DNA from: Isoetes taiwanensis
Taxonomy: Eukaryota; Streptophyta; Lycopodiopsida; Isoetales; Isoetaceae
Length of the DNA: 64,000 bases
NCBI GenBank assembly: GCA_021234155.1
Contig: JAJEKV010000087.1
Location: 997,968-1,061,967 of the forward strand
Direction: 5' to 3'
Shown: in pieces, positions 1 to 10,839 of the stretch
How the letters are laid out: every line of letters begins with the position of its first letter
Position numbering within the stretch: position 1 is the stretch's first letter
Notes under the pieces: generated by a model
Databases searched by the model: none
What the model saw: only the letters and a program-made list of their open reading frames with translations
What the model was told of the DNA's origin: nothing
Made by a program: the position numbers and the translations under genes

Positions 1-958
1 AGAGAACTAATGGAACTTAAACCTCTCGCCTTCATTTTTCACATTTCAACATGATCACTACTGACTGAGTCATCTTCTCCTGGAAATACCAATGATAACC
101 TGAAAATACTTGGCTGAAATTTAATCTACCTTGATTGCTGTCAAGAAAGGCGCAGAGCAGCAACTCAAATGCAACCAGCAATGGAACTGCAATAACTGCA
201 TGACATGGAGGCCACTGAGAAAGAAAAAAACCAACATTATACTTCGACAGTGGTAAGCTTTCAAAAACTTCAAGCAGTTAAGAAAAAGGAAACTTAGGTT
301 TGAAGGAACACACACATGGCCTTGTACAAGATATGGGTGTACAAAATCGACAATCCTCATACCGTGAATAGAAGACTGTATCGAACAAAGCTTAGTGTAA
401 ACCATTTACTATTTTAAAAAATCCGTGGGAATATGCACAAATCCATGGAAACTTTCTCACCTTTCTCCAGTCTTGGAGTAATGAGAACTTCAAGTCTTGC
501 AGGATTATGGATCAAATAGGTCGAAGCTACTTAGATGAGTTGTTGGAGCTTCAACTGCAGAAATCAGAAGCAAAGGGAAGAAACCCCTTTTTCTTTATTT
601 CGTTTATGCGCCCCCCGCCTCGCCTCGCCTCCCAGAATCGCTAAAGCTGCCGGAATTGGAGGAAGAGAGCTAGCTCACACTAGATGTGGGGAAGTTCCCA
701 TAAGCGTGGCTCACAAGTTTTGGCCAAATAACTGCCCCGAATGGATGAGAAGCTGGTGCGGTTCTTCTGGAGACACTGCCGGATGCTGAAGGAATCCAAT
801 AAGTTCCCAACACATAACCCTAAAATGGGTTATCTCGAGGCTTGCATGTCCAGCAGAATATGATACTACAAGAAAATACAATAATATAATAAAGAAATAT
901 ATGACATATGGGTCTAAACCATTGGAATTAGGCATCAAAATTAGTTTAAGCGTATGCG
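1..958. other. Unresolved sequence left of repeat R1
   Basis: No reading frame here gives a recognisable protein. Short open frames lie on both strands, but none has a family motif or convincing splice sites. A cytosine-rich patch near 605-640 is the only compositional feature. The right edge is set by the start of the dispersed repeat R1. Confidence 0.3.
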
Positions 959-1071
959 CACTCTAGATATACTAATTAGTATACCTCATCAAATACATCC
1001 ATGAAATCATATAAAAACCTTAGGAAAAAAAAACAAAAATACAAAAGAAACCCCGTTATAATGCTACATAT
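959..1071 (+). repeat. Dispersed repeat R1, copy 1
   Basis: About 113 bp running from a 'cactctaga' block to 'atgctacatatt'. The same order of blocks recurs near 16706, 28622 and 41686: 'cactctagat', 'attagta', 'gaaatcat', 'aaaacc', 'acaaa', 'gaaacccc', then 'atgctacatatt'. In all four copies similarity stops at the same base, so this is one end of a mobile element. Here the sequence beyond the end is a poly(A) polymerase gene fragment. The class is not identified: no Helitron CTRR end and no target duplication could be seen. Confidence 0.75.
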
Positions 1072-1658
1072 TAGCATAAACAAGATCTATGGAGACCCCA
1101 TCGTATTTAAAACTTCATGACAGAACATGGGCACTGAATTGCATCAATCCGACAGATAGCCTCCCCGCTTTTGCTCAACATATCCTTCAATAATCCAAAA
1201 ATGCTGATCCCTCGTGGCGTAGCATGGCCCAACGATAAGGCATCTATGTCCGAGCCCGATCCATGAACCCCTAACCTATATGAGCCAAAAGTGTAGAAAT
1301 TGGCATTTGCCATATCCACCATTTCGCCGGATAGCCCAACTTGAGCTGCAACTCTCTTGATCCACTGCTTTATGATCAAATGCAGATTTCCAAGAATCTC
1401 CTCTCTGTGTCTTGCTTCTTCGATCGTCTCTACAAGGCCCAAATGTTGAACAACACTCTCTAAATCGGAATTGAGCTCCAAATCTGTGTGGCCTGGCAAA
1501 GAAGTCGAGAGAGGCTTATCAAAAATGCTGTCTTTGCATGCAGCAGTTGTGCCGATCCCATTACCTAATCTTCGCCTCTTCAGGTCGCTCGCCATCCCTG
1601 TCTGCCCGAAAATGCCCAAAAATGTCTGTCCAAAAATGCCCGATGCCTGCGTCTCCAA
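1070..1658 (-). pseudogene. Poly(A) polymerase N-terminal fragment, frameshifted and truncated
   Basis: The minus-strand frame encodes the start of a nuclear canonical poly(A) polymerase, which adds poly(A) tails to pre-mRNA 3' ends. A methionine at 1593-1595 begins MASDLKRRR. Then come an N-terminal helical region and the nucleotidyltransferase signature FGSYRLGVHGSGSDIDAL, which holds the GS motif and the first two catalytic aspartates. The open frame stops at VMKF (1107). Shifting frame recovers DGVSIDLVYAN (about 1102-1070), where the third catalytic aspartate (1085-1087) is expected, so one frameshift separates the catalytic residues. Homology ends exactly at repeat R1. The loop after the DID motif also departs from the usual form. 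The palm remainder, central domain and RNA-binding domain are absent. A pseudogene is much more likely than a first exon, because coding similarity runs straight through the stop without a splice site. Confidence 0.85.
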
Positions 1659-1659
1659 A

Positions 1660-3240
1660 ATGCCTTTCCTTTAATTAGATAAAACCCTACTAGAACCCTT
1701 TTCGCCTTTTTAATCCAACGCTTTTGCCCTTTTTCATCCAACGGCTGTCTTCGAAAATGCCTTCTAACCCGGCCCGGAAGCCTTTTGGCATATACCATGT
1801 ATATCTCGTGTATAACAAACAGTTCATATGCTCTCAATGGGCCAATGGTGGCATGATCATGGGTCATGATTCCTTCTCATGAATGAAGGAACATAAATAC
1901 GCCAACCTTGAACAATTAAGAAACTTATTGCACCCGTTGCTAACATTTCTCACAGCCGACTCCCATGTATTTGTGAAAGTGTTTGTCTGAAAACATTTCA
2001 CTATACGGACTCGCTTAAATGTGATCCTGACTACATACCAATACTCTTAGTTCTACTTAGGTACAATCCATTTAGTCTATGCCAGACGTCAGTACTTACT
2101 CCTTAACAATGTCATGGCTCGAAAATAGCAACATTTGTAACCAGTAAAAATGTCATTTGGTATATGACGCTACCGGAAAAAATATACATTAGTGCATTTT
2201 TTAGTGTATTTGACAGGAAATTTTTAGCAGGCTTGCCTAATCTCCCCTTACAACACTTACTGAAATTTTAGCCTATCCACCTGTCATGCCATGTCTTCTA
2301 GTTTTTCTCTCTGTCGTTGAATGTCTTTAATTTTCAATCTACGGCTGAAGAAATTAATTATGGAGCTCGTGTTATAGAGTCGTTTTTGTACCTCTCTTCT
2401 GCAGACTGGTAAGTTTAAATAGGTTAATGAAGACTTTCCATTCCTCTTCTAGTGATTGCTTTTTTTTCAGCAACATAGAGCTCACGGCACAGTTATAAGG
2501 CAAGGAGTTCATTCTGCATTACGTGCTATATCACAAGGTATTTCAAAGCCACACTGCTTCATTCTTCTACAGGAAACCATCGCCCTAAGTTGTTTATTTT
2601 TAGCAAAATTGCATTAGGAGACAAAGAAATAGAGTGCAGTGCATTCTAAAGAATCTACGAGTGCCAAAGCAAAAATCATATCCCCAAATCGGAGGCGATG
2701 TCTAGCTTTTGACATGTTGAATGCGACGTAATGTCTGGAGGTAGAATAAAATCATACGGTGCAGCTTGATATATTTGGCTCTAACGTTGATCCTTTAGCC
2801 TTTGGATAGCATTTAGCAAATTTAGATGGCAGCAGTAGCTTCAGCCACCATAGTTCTTCTGTTGAATTTAGTTTGAGTGAGAAGATAGATGTGGTGAAAG
2901 TGAATCTAATGCCAATAGTAAAGCCTTGCAAATGGGGTATAGACTACGTCTTACTATGAAATAAGGTGAAGATGGAGAGGAGTTTAAGCTCAAAACGAGA
3001 AAGGTCTGGCATGCGCTTACAGCCATTTGCGATACAAGAACCAACATCCCAAGCAACTCTACCAAAGCCTCATCCATTTTTGGAGATTTGGGGAATGGAG
3101 TATATAAGCAGAAGCATTTACATTTTTCAAGTATCTGAATGCATGTTGAAGCGCAATGCATAATCAACAAAAGTTACAATCCATATCATTCTTCAATTAT
3201 AACTTTGTGTCTGTTGGGTTTTTAGGTAGCCACTGAAGAA
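1660..3240. other. AT-rich intergenic DNA with one shared repeat block
   Basis: No coherent gene. Around 2213-2300 the sequence 'tttttagcaggcttgccta' and a following 'atgccatgt' block resemble 58309-58395, so both probably belong to one repeat family. The open frames around 2868-3170 on both strands show no recognisable motif. Confidence 0.3.
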
Positions 3241-3244
3241 TATG

Positions 3245-4130
3245 GATTGAAATTAGAGGCCCAACACCAGTGTTCATTGAGGCTGTATACTTTGCTCCTT
3301 TGGATAGTATGATTTGTAATCAGGCTGGTCTATCAACAAAGGATCCCTTCATACATTTAGCAAGGGATGTTGCTGAAGGCATGGTAATTAACAAAGGCAA
3401 GACAAAGGTGATGGTAGTGGGCTCAAAGTAGAAAATTGACATGAAACTGGATGGCGAAATTCTGGAAGAAATATGTCAATATAAGTACTTGGAGATTGAG
3501 TTTACAAATGATTATAGATAGAATGCCGGTGTGAACAAAAGAGTTTCAGGAGGTCTGCGGGCATTTTATTGTGCTCTTAGCTATTGGAGGTAGTATCCGT
3601 AGCCTCATGTTTAAAATGCTTGTACAAACAGTAGTACTTTATGGGTGCCCATCATGGGGGCCAGGTTTAGCTCGCTCTAAATGGAATGAGCTAGAAAAAG
3701 TGCAGGATTGATTTCTATTGGAAGAACTGGGAGTAAAACCACAAACTCTATATGAAATGCTATTGGCTGAAGTTGGACTGTATCCACTTGAAGTGGAAGC
3801 AATGTGCTAAACACTGGAGTATTTTAATATGTTTCGGGAGATGGATGAACAAAGACTGCCCTATTAAGCCTTACAGGAATCCATGAAGGAATCGGTCACA
3901 GGTTGGTACCAGCAGTTGGTGGATTGGACTCACTACTTTGGCATCGATCTTAATTTTCTGCCTACCTTTTCAAAAAATTTAGGCATCAGACTAGGTGTTC
4001 GGTAAGGCGATAGAGAAGATGTGGCCGGCCATGGATCTAGGGGTCAAGAGGAATTACTATAGACAAGAGGCGAACATCATGGTGCTATATAAGGAACAAG
4101 AATATTTATAAGATAATGTCAATAGAATAG
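3245..4130 (+). pseudogene. LINE remnant: endonuclease stub fused to reverse-transcriptase C-terminus
   Basis: Read across several stops, the plus strand gives an endonuclease-like stretch (IRGPTPVFIEAVYFAP, about 3253-3300). It then jumps without a gap to the region after the RT fingers (GMVINKGKTKVMVVGSK; QYKYLEIEF at about 3478) and the terminal part (VVLYGCPSWGPGL, ELGVKP, AEVGLYPLEVEAM). The RT palm with the YADD box is missing, so most of the core was deleted. At least four in-frame stops are present. This is an old non-LTR retrotransposon relic of the type whose EN and RT share one ORF. Its right part runs up to the 3' tail of the next LINE, which lies on the other strand. Confidence 0.75.
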
Positions 4131-4135
4131 GAAGG

Positions 4136-6513
4136 AAGGAAGGAAGGTACTTTTATCGCCCCACGGAGACCAATCGGCCTATGGGACCCAATACAAAAAC
4201 GCAAAGAAGCGGATTACTGCCCTGATTAAAACCCCGCCCGGCGGGTTTTCGAGGGAAAACCGTGGCAAAGAATCAGCCTGCCGACAAACCGTCCCAACAT
4301 ATAAAATGCGTAAAACACCCAAATATATACGCCATGCACCGCGACCCGTAGTGCCTAATCACCGAAAGCAGCCAAAGGGGGGCAAAGGTGACCTCGCAGG
4401 TCCAAGACCTCGAATGTACGACCCCAAGGCACGATCGACGGTGTGTTCATCAGCAAATGTAAAGGGCAAGTCCGGGCCGCATTAAAGGGGCCGATCCGCC
4501 CGGACCGACCGAACGCCGGCAACTCGAAAGTGTGAGACTCATCCTCAATGGCACCCGCTTGACAAAGACCGACAGAGCTCGCCCCGGCGGGCTCCCCAAT
4601 CCACCCGCCTGCCTCGATGCGAAGATGGTGGGCACCTGCGCGAATGGAGGCAATGAGTCCAAGCTTTTCGCTGGGCACCGAGCGCAGTAGAGCCGTGGCC
4701 CCGGCCAACACGGGTTGATGTGCTCCTTGTAATGGGCCGCTTTGACCTGCTCTAGAGCCGGGTCCCGAGCTTGCCAAGGAAACAAGCGCCTAGGTACTCC
4801 CCGCAGTCGCCACGATCGTCCGCTATGTCCACCGCACGCATCGCGTGCTCTCGCATGTTCCATCCGGCGAACCATCGATCTCTCTTACCCCTCCAACAGG
4901 CTCCTAAGCCGCTGCGGACCCATTGCCACAAGTGTAAGCCCGGTGCGGGAGCCGAGCATCACCCATAGTAACCACTTTCTCAAAATAGACGATGTGTTTA
5001 TCATAGGGCTGCCGCTGAAGCGGGCAAGAATCCAGTTTCCCGCAGCCAGACCGATAGGGGACCAAGGTTTAACCCCAAGTGCCCGTGCCAAAATGCCTTC
5101 GCACCTGCCTCCAAGTCACGACCGGGCCCCAAACCTCGACCCGTCTTTAAGGACAGGCTCGACTAGTGCCCCAATGTATGTGACCGATGGCCCCAATCAT
5201 AGAGCTCACCGGTGACCAAGTTGTTCTGCATGGCATAAAGCTTTCCACTGCACACCACCCATAGCGGATAGACGCCTCCCGCCAGAGCGGTGAGGGGAAC
5301 TCCACCCCTAGGTACTTGTAGGTGGGCGGACGCCCACGACCGCCCCCGATATGTGAGTGCGAGGAGGCATGGGGTGACGTGAAAAGGATATGAGAACCAC
5401 CGGTCTTGGCCGATTCACGCCAAGATGTATGTAGCCCCACAAAATGTGTCTAGGGCATCTAGGTGAGACCGCATAGCTTCTCGGTGCGCCAAAGAAAGCC
5501 AACATCGTCCGCATAGATGAGCTGGCGGATGACCTGGTGCAAAAGCTGTATGCCATCCCCCCCATGCTCAGTAAGCCAGGGCTCTAACTGATCAATGTAG
5601 AGGCCAAAAAGTGTTGGCGAGAGGGGGCAACCCTGCCGGACCCCGATACTACTGGTGAATGCTTGGTCCGTCGGCTGCATCCTGCCAAAACAACTCTCAT
5701 ACAACCTGTATATGGCATTCGCATGCGCGGGGAGCCCCAGCTGACGCAGTCTAGCCCACGCCTTTTCCCCGAGGAACGTCAGAAAAAGCCTTCAAAGTCC
5801 ACAAAGCAGCAATACAAGTCCTGCCGATGATTCCTACCGTCTTCAATCGCGTGCCCTTGATGTAAAGATATGGTCAATCGCTGAGTGGCTGGGTCTAAAG
5901 CCCGCCGTGAGGGGCTCTCGCACATCCGGCCGCCTCTGCCCGGGTCAACTGGCGCCGAGAATGCCGCCAACAGTTTGGCAAATCTTGAACCCGACCATGA
6001 TCGTCCTAATTGGCTTACGGTGTGGGTCGCCCGCCTTGTGAATGGGAACAACCACTGCGTGGTCCATTGCGGGGAGACCTTCCCGCAATGCTCATTGAAC
6101 AGGGTAGTGAGGACCGCACAAGCTGCCCCCTATTTGAGTAACTCGGCCTGCATACCATCGAGGTCACCGCCTTCCCATTAGCCACCGCAGGTGCCCTCCT
6201 CAACATCCTCCTCCACGAGAACCAATGGGGGCCATCCCAGGGGGGTATGGGCGCACGCTGCCCCTCGGGCGGTCATAAAGTCAGCCGCAGTACGCTCCCA
6301 CCGCCGGTGTGATGTCCCCCTAGGCTGGGCTGGCCCTTCAAGCACTCTGCGCCAAAAGGTTCGAGGATGAGTGTCCAGCAGGCGAACATCTCCCCGGGAT
6401 GCGGCAAGGTACCGCCTTTGTCTCCTTCGGATGGGCGATGCGTGGTGGCCTCGCAAGTAAGCAATTTGATCCGCATTATGACTGAGCCGCCGCTTTGCCT
6501 TTAGTAATTCCAT
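4136..6513 (-). mobile_element. GC-rich LINE, 5'-truncated, decayed
   Basis: A minus-strand non-LTR retrotransposon about 2.4 kb long. From its 5' side it shows an arginine-rich linker before the RT (RRRQRRYLAAS, about 6430), RT motif A as LYCCFVDF (near 5800), GVRQGCPLSPTLFGLYIDQL with the catalytic YADD (5459-5704), PTYKYLGVEF (about 5310), a thumb region with LGVK (about 5080), and a C-terminal AHHLRIEAGGW...EDESHTF segment (4500-4640). Frameshifts separate these blocks, so it is dead. The endonuclease is missing, and truncation occurs near 6513, where a plus-strand gypsy fragment begins. The 3' end lies in a GGAA microsatellite (4126-4154). The GC content is clearly higher than in the flanks. 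A second copy lies at 53935-54990. Confidence 0.85.
4160..4262 (-). other. LINE 3'-end module with stem-loop
   Basis: Just inside the 3' tail is 'tatcgccccacggagaccaa', then a hairpin whose arms are AAAACCCCGCC and GGCGGGTTTT (about 4219-4242). The second LINE copy has the same layout (53960-54055) with arms AAAACCC and GGGTTTT, so pairing is kept while length and bases differ. Stem-loops at LINE 3' ends are commonly what the element's RT recognises (family knowledge). That role here is inference. Confidence 0.6.
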
Positions 6514-7266
6514 CTTCTAAGTGGGAGTGTATTTCTATGGACTTTATTGTTGAGCTTCCCGGACACGCTCAAAGTTATGATGCAATTTATGTTGTGGTTG
6601 ATCGACTAACTAAGCGTGCCCATTTTATGCCCTACGAAGACTCTTCGCTACGGCAATGGATATTGCTAAGTTATTCGTTAAGGAGATTTTTAGGTTGCAT
6701 GGGATGTCGGGCCACTATTTCATCGATCGGATACAAAATTTATGAGCCAATTTTGGCAAGGGTTGTTTCAAAATATTGGCACTAAGTTATATGCCAGTAC
6801 ATCTTATCGTCCTCAAGCAGATGGCCAAGTTGAGCGAGTTAATCAAATCTTGGAGGATATGCTCAGAATGTATGTGCCTAGTCAACCAAAGGTATGGGAT
6901 TCCTATTTGTATTTGGCTGAGTTTGCATACAATAACACTTATCAAGATTCCATCAAAATGAGTCCTTTTGAGGCAATGTATGGTATGGAGTGTCGTTGTC
7001 CTCTTAATTGGAGAGATCCTCAATGCAATGTTGAAGCAGCTAATGAGGTAGCGGAGGACATGGATGCTCAACTAAGGAGACTTCGCCAGAATTTGGATGT
7101 GGCACAAAACAGACAGAAGCAGTATGCAAATAAGAGACGTAGACCACTTGAATTTCAAAAAGGGGATTATGTGTTCTTGAGGATTAATCCCAAGCAGAGC
7201 TCACTGGCATTTAAAAGTGCAGGTAAATGGGCTCCTAGGTATGCGGGTCCGTATGAAATTTTGGAA
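6495..7266 (+). pseudogene. Ty3/gypsy integrase fragment
   Basis: The plus strand encodes the integrase core and C-terminal part of a Ty3/gypsy polyprotein. [10 protein letters not shown] carries the first catalytic aspartate (about 6537), followed by [12 protein letters not shown]. The second aspartate region is disturbed by a frameshift near 6720. The next frame then reads [24 protein letters not shown] (catalytic glutamate) and SPFEAMYGMECRCP. The GPY/F module follows as KGDYVFLRINPKQ and PRYAGPYEILER. Protease, RT and RNase H are absent. The 5' edge lies next to the truncated LINE; the 3' edge is a junction with an LTR end at 7267. It cannot be functional. Confidence 0.9.
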
Positions 7267-7287
7267 CGTTACAGTTGGTATCAGAGC
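7267..7287 (+). other. LTR end plus tRNA-iMet primer binding site
   Basis: CGTTACA (7267-7273) equals the 3' end of the LTR at 7581-7587. Two bases later TGGTATCAGAGC (7276-7287) matches the complement of the plant initiator-methionine tRNA 3' end, the usual primer site of such retrotransposons. The integrase codons run directly into this sequence, so an LTR-PBS junction has been joined to the coding region at a shared 'ggaacgttac'. Confidence 0.8.
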
Positions 7288-7416
7288 AGGTCTCGAGTTC
7301 GAGTCTCCATGGGTGCCTATATGCATGGGTAATTTGCAAAGACTTGGTAATCATTGTGACATGGTATGACATAGACATGGTATAGCCTTGGATGCTCGAG
7401 GACGAGCATAGTTCTA

Positions 7417-7587
7417 GTGGAAGAGAGACTGTAACGGGCCCATGGTAGACCGCTCGAGTATTCGAACCTTGAATGTGCCTGTGGGGCGTTCCCAAGACAC
7501 CGGCATAAATGGGTAGAAGCGACTACTCATAAACGTCTAGACGGTTTTGCCCAGTTGGTTAAGGGCATGTCGGTTAGGAACGTTACA
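7417..7587 (+). repeat. Polypurine tract and short LTR (158 bp)
   Basis: A purine run 'gtggaagagaga' (7417-7428) comes one base before TGTAACG at 7430. The sequence to 7587 ends in CGTTACA, giving a perfect 7-bp terminal inverted repeat of TG...CA form, as expected of an LTR. At 158 bp it is very short. Only about 130 bp separate it from the primer binding site, so the region looks like a miniature (TRIM/SMART-type) derivative fused behind an integrase fragment. Confidence 0.8.
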
Positions 7588-9340
7588 GTATAGGAGGAAG
7601 ATGAACATCGCGCATTGCTTATTTGCCCTGCCTTTGACCCATTCAAATGCATCATATCGCTACTGTTCATGATGTTAGCATTGCCATCGTCAAAATTAGG
7701 AGCATACCTTCAAGCATATGATAAGGAAAGGAAGGTCCCACTTGAACTTTATAACGAGACTGATGCACTCATTGCAGCATGCATTGTAGCATCAGGATAG
7801 ACACTAGTTTATCTTATTTTGGCTAATGTACATTGTGTCACCGATGGACCTCAGGGTCTAAAAGGCCTGAATAAAATTCATTCATTCATATGATGTCTTG
7901 ATCGTATAATCCAACAATACATCATTGTCAAGAAGGGTCCTCATCTAACTCGAACCACTTGTGATAGCCAAGTGTTCGATGACCTATACTCCATAAGCAT
8001 ATAACTATGTTAGCACATAGCAACAATATTTACATCACATATACATATACTATGTCGAAGGGTGGCGAACCATCATAGAACATCATCAATAACATAATAC
8101 TTCATCAACATGAGGAGGCTACTACCATGTTCAAACTCCAATGTGGTTGACTGACAGTCAAGTCCTCCAGATAACAACAAAACAGTATCATGTAGTAGCT
8201 TGGGTTGGTATAGAACATTGGCTCTTCTTGTGCACACTTTATAGATAGGTTGAAATATGTCGAGCCATTACCATAGCTTGTCGAAAACATGATCTCAATG
8301 GATCACTTCGGGGTTCCATCTCCCCTGGATCGATGAGGCAAGAAGCAAAACACGTTTGGTAATGATAATGATATTAATCAAGCCATTATAGGCCCCCGAG
8401 CCTCTGCGACATAATACATAACAAAGTAAGACAATTATTCCAAAGCATCATCTGTGTCAAAGTCAGACATTAAGTTATATAACTCTAGGTAATATGATGC
8501 AACTATGGGTGAGCTAGAGGATCGAACATTTTAGATTCATATCTGGCTTACTCCACTGGGACGACGCATCCTCCAGGTGGTGTCAGACCCATATGTTGCC
8601 TACGGCCTAGCCCACTATGGAACTCTAGTAGATAAAACATCAAGGTCTCCGCCATGGCATCAATGTTCTTTATATTCATCTCAAGGACCTGAAAGATCAT
8701 TTAAATATGCCTTGGAGGGAATTACATCCTGACAAAGGTTTAGTCAGAAATTTATGTAACTATTATCAACAATCTTTAGTTTATCACAATCAATACATAG
8801 CAGAAAAGAAACTTGGAACGAATTTGTTTGGCATGCTTTTCAAGATGCCCATTTCACTTCCTATTGGCTTATGGATTGACACGCTAGGCTAGTATTCCTA
8901 AGCTTAGCTACATGCTAGAAGGGATTCCTATTCTAGATACCTTATGTTTTGGCCAACTTGACTGTATGCTAAAAAGGATTCCTATTCTAAAGATCATATT
9001 CACCTATTATATTGGTAGATTATCTCCATGATGATTCGACATTGACATTTCTTCATGATATAAATTGAAATGAGGTGCACCTTAGACTACCGCAATCATT
9101 AAATCCGTCAATGCCACTACCCAAAGCATATGTTGGGACCTCTGGATGCATTTTATTTCGATTATGGTCATTTATGACTTGGGGTGCCTATTTACTAGAC
9201 CGATGGTCATACTTGAACCCATGACCTTAGGTGTGGCGGTTTACGGTCCTACCTTTCTTGACCATGCATGTATTGTAGAAAATTTGTGATGGTCTTTGCC
9301 AAGTCCATGATGCATCTTATGGCCTCACAAAAATAAGGAG
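7588..9340. other. Unresolved interspersed DNA
   Basis: No gene recognised. Short frames at 7615-7800 and 8707-8892 have no motif. Near 9185-9265 the minus strand reads 'gggttcaagt' about 35 bases after 'ggtaggaccgtaaaccgcc', a layout like a tRNA-derived SINE promoter. A similar block is at 45880-45960. Confidence 0.3.
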
Positions 9341-9344
9341 ATCA

Positions 9345-9990
9345 GAGATTTAGAGGACCATTGGCAAGAGAAAGTCAAGGATCCTTCAAGAAGTTGAAGC
9401 AGTATTTGGAACGGCTCGAATTCTCACTTTGCCAGACCCAAAGAAGGGCAGGTTGGTGGCATCAGATGCCAATAAGATTGCAACGGGGAGGCTTACGTCT
9501 CCTCATCAGTATTACTTATGTCTTAACAACCACACCTTAATTGAATGAAGTTTTTAGAAGAATAGGATTTTAAAATCACCTATAAGATAGGCAAACTGTG
9601 ATTGCAAACTCCTTATCTCATCATCCATTGATTACCAGATCCATTGCAATGCAATTTCAACGCTTACAAATGAATTTTGGGAAGGAAATCGAAGATTCCT
9701 TAGCAAAAGATAAGGATTTCCAAGAAGTATAGATAAGTCTTTGCAAAGAAGAAAAAACATATAAGAAGAGAGAAACCTCAATCATAATAAAAAGAAAGGC
9801 AACCTCCTATACTTGAAAGATAAATTGCACAAAAATAATGCGGAGTAAGGAAACTTATATTCAATGACAACAACCCTATCGCCTGTCATGCAGGATTCAA
9901 AAAAACTTACTATAAGACAAGGAACAATTACTACTTTCTGACATGAAGAAGCAAGTTCTTATGCACATTGACCATTTTACGATGACTTGG
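9345..9990 (+). pseudogene. Ty3/gypsy RNase H and integrase zinc-finger remnant
   Basis: Read across stops, the plus strand gives an RNase H-like tract (LTLPDPKKG, VASDAN, DFKITYKIGKL at about 9570) and then an integrase N-terminal zinc-binding block (NNPIACHAGFKKTYYKT, about 9862-9915), which matches the HHCC finger spacing of gypsy integrases. Many stops and indels are present. The end is overlapped by an opposite-strand RT fragment. Confidence 0.65.
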
Positions 9991-10830
9991 ATCTTTGCTG
10001 GATCCTTTCCAATCTTTTCTAAACATATGTTATGATCCACGTACTCAACTCTATTTGTTGCAAAATGGAACTTTAAAAGCTTGCCATAGAGCCGATGCTT
10101 CCTCAACTTTTCCAAAAATTTTCTTCAATGCTTTGTATACTCTTCCAAGGTCTTGCTATAAATGGGGATGTCATAAAAAAGGGTATGACAAAGTTGTCCA
10201 AAAATATCTGAAAGACATCATTCATGAGCCTCATGAATGTTGTTAGTGCATTTGACAAGTCGGGGGCATTATATGCCCATATCTAATTCTGAATACTGTC
10301 TTATGCACATTCTCCTCCTTTTTCTTTTCTGATGATAGCCCAATTTGAGGTCGATCTTGGAGCAGAACTTTGCTTCTTGAAGTTGATCCGTAAGATCGTC
10401 TGCCCTAGGCAATGCCTGTCTATTCTTGACGGTGTGCTTGTTCCATTATCAACAATCAATGCCCATACTCAAGCTCCCATTTTCCTTGATGGTGCGAAGC
10501 ATTTGGTCTATTGGTGACACTCTAGTACCAGAACAAGTATATTTCGAATGCGAAGTTGCCTAGAATCACATTCAATGTAAGATGGTTGTGGGCAGTAACC
10601 CCATCAAAGCAATGTAGGTTGGTTTGTGCATCATATGTCCATTTGAATGCTTTCAATGTGGTAAGACGTGAAAAATTCTTTTTCTATTACAAAAAGAATT
10701 GGAGCCCCAAAGGGTGAGACACTAGATATGATAAATCCCAAATCCAAGACTATGCAATCGCTTCTTGATATCTATTAGCTTAAGAGTGCTCATTTTGTAT
10801 GGAACCCTATTGTTATGCTTTCTCTCTTGC
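9960..10830 (-). pseudogene. Ty3/gypsy reverse transcriptase remnant
   Basis: The minus strand carries the gypsy RT order across several frames: a PYKMSTLKLIDIKK-like start (about 10800), VSPFGAPILFV (about 10700), [13 protein letters not shown] (about 10360), GLSNALTTFMRLMNDVF (about 10230), a damaged catalytic box, and HRLYGKLLKFHFATNRVEYV (about 10080). The usual YLDD is not intact. This is an inactive copy facing the plus-strand gypsy piece on its left. Confidence 0.75.
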
Positions 10831-10839
10831 CGACTTATC

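Noticed and set aside
4742-5215. 157-residue plus-strand open frame
   Set aside because: It overlaps minus-strand LINE coding with clear RT motifs; high GC content keeps the opposite strand open by chance.
7268-7340. tRNA-like block ('ggtatcagagc', 'gagttcgagtc')
   Set aside because: It is the retrotransposon primer binding site next to an LTR end; no cloverleaf could be built.
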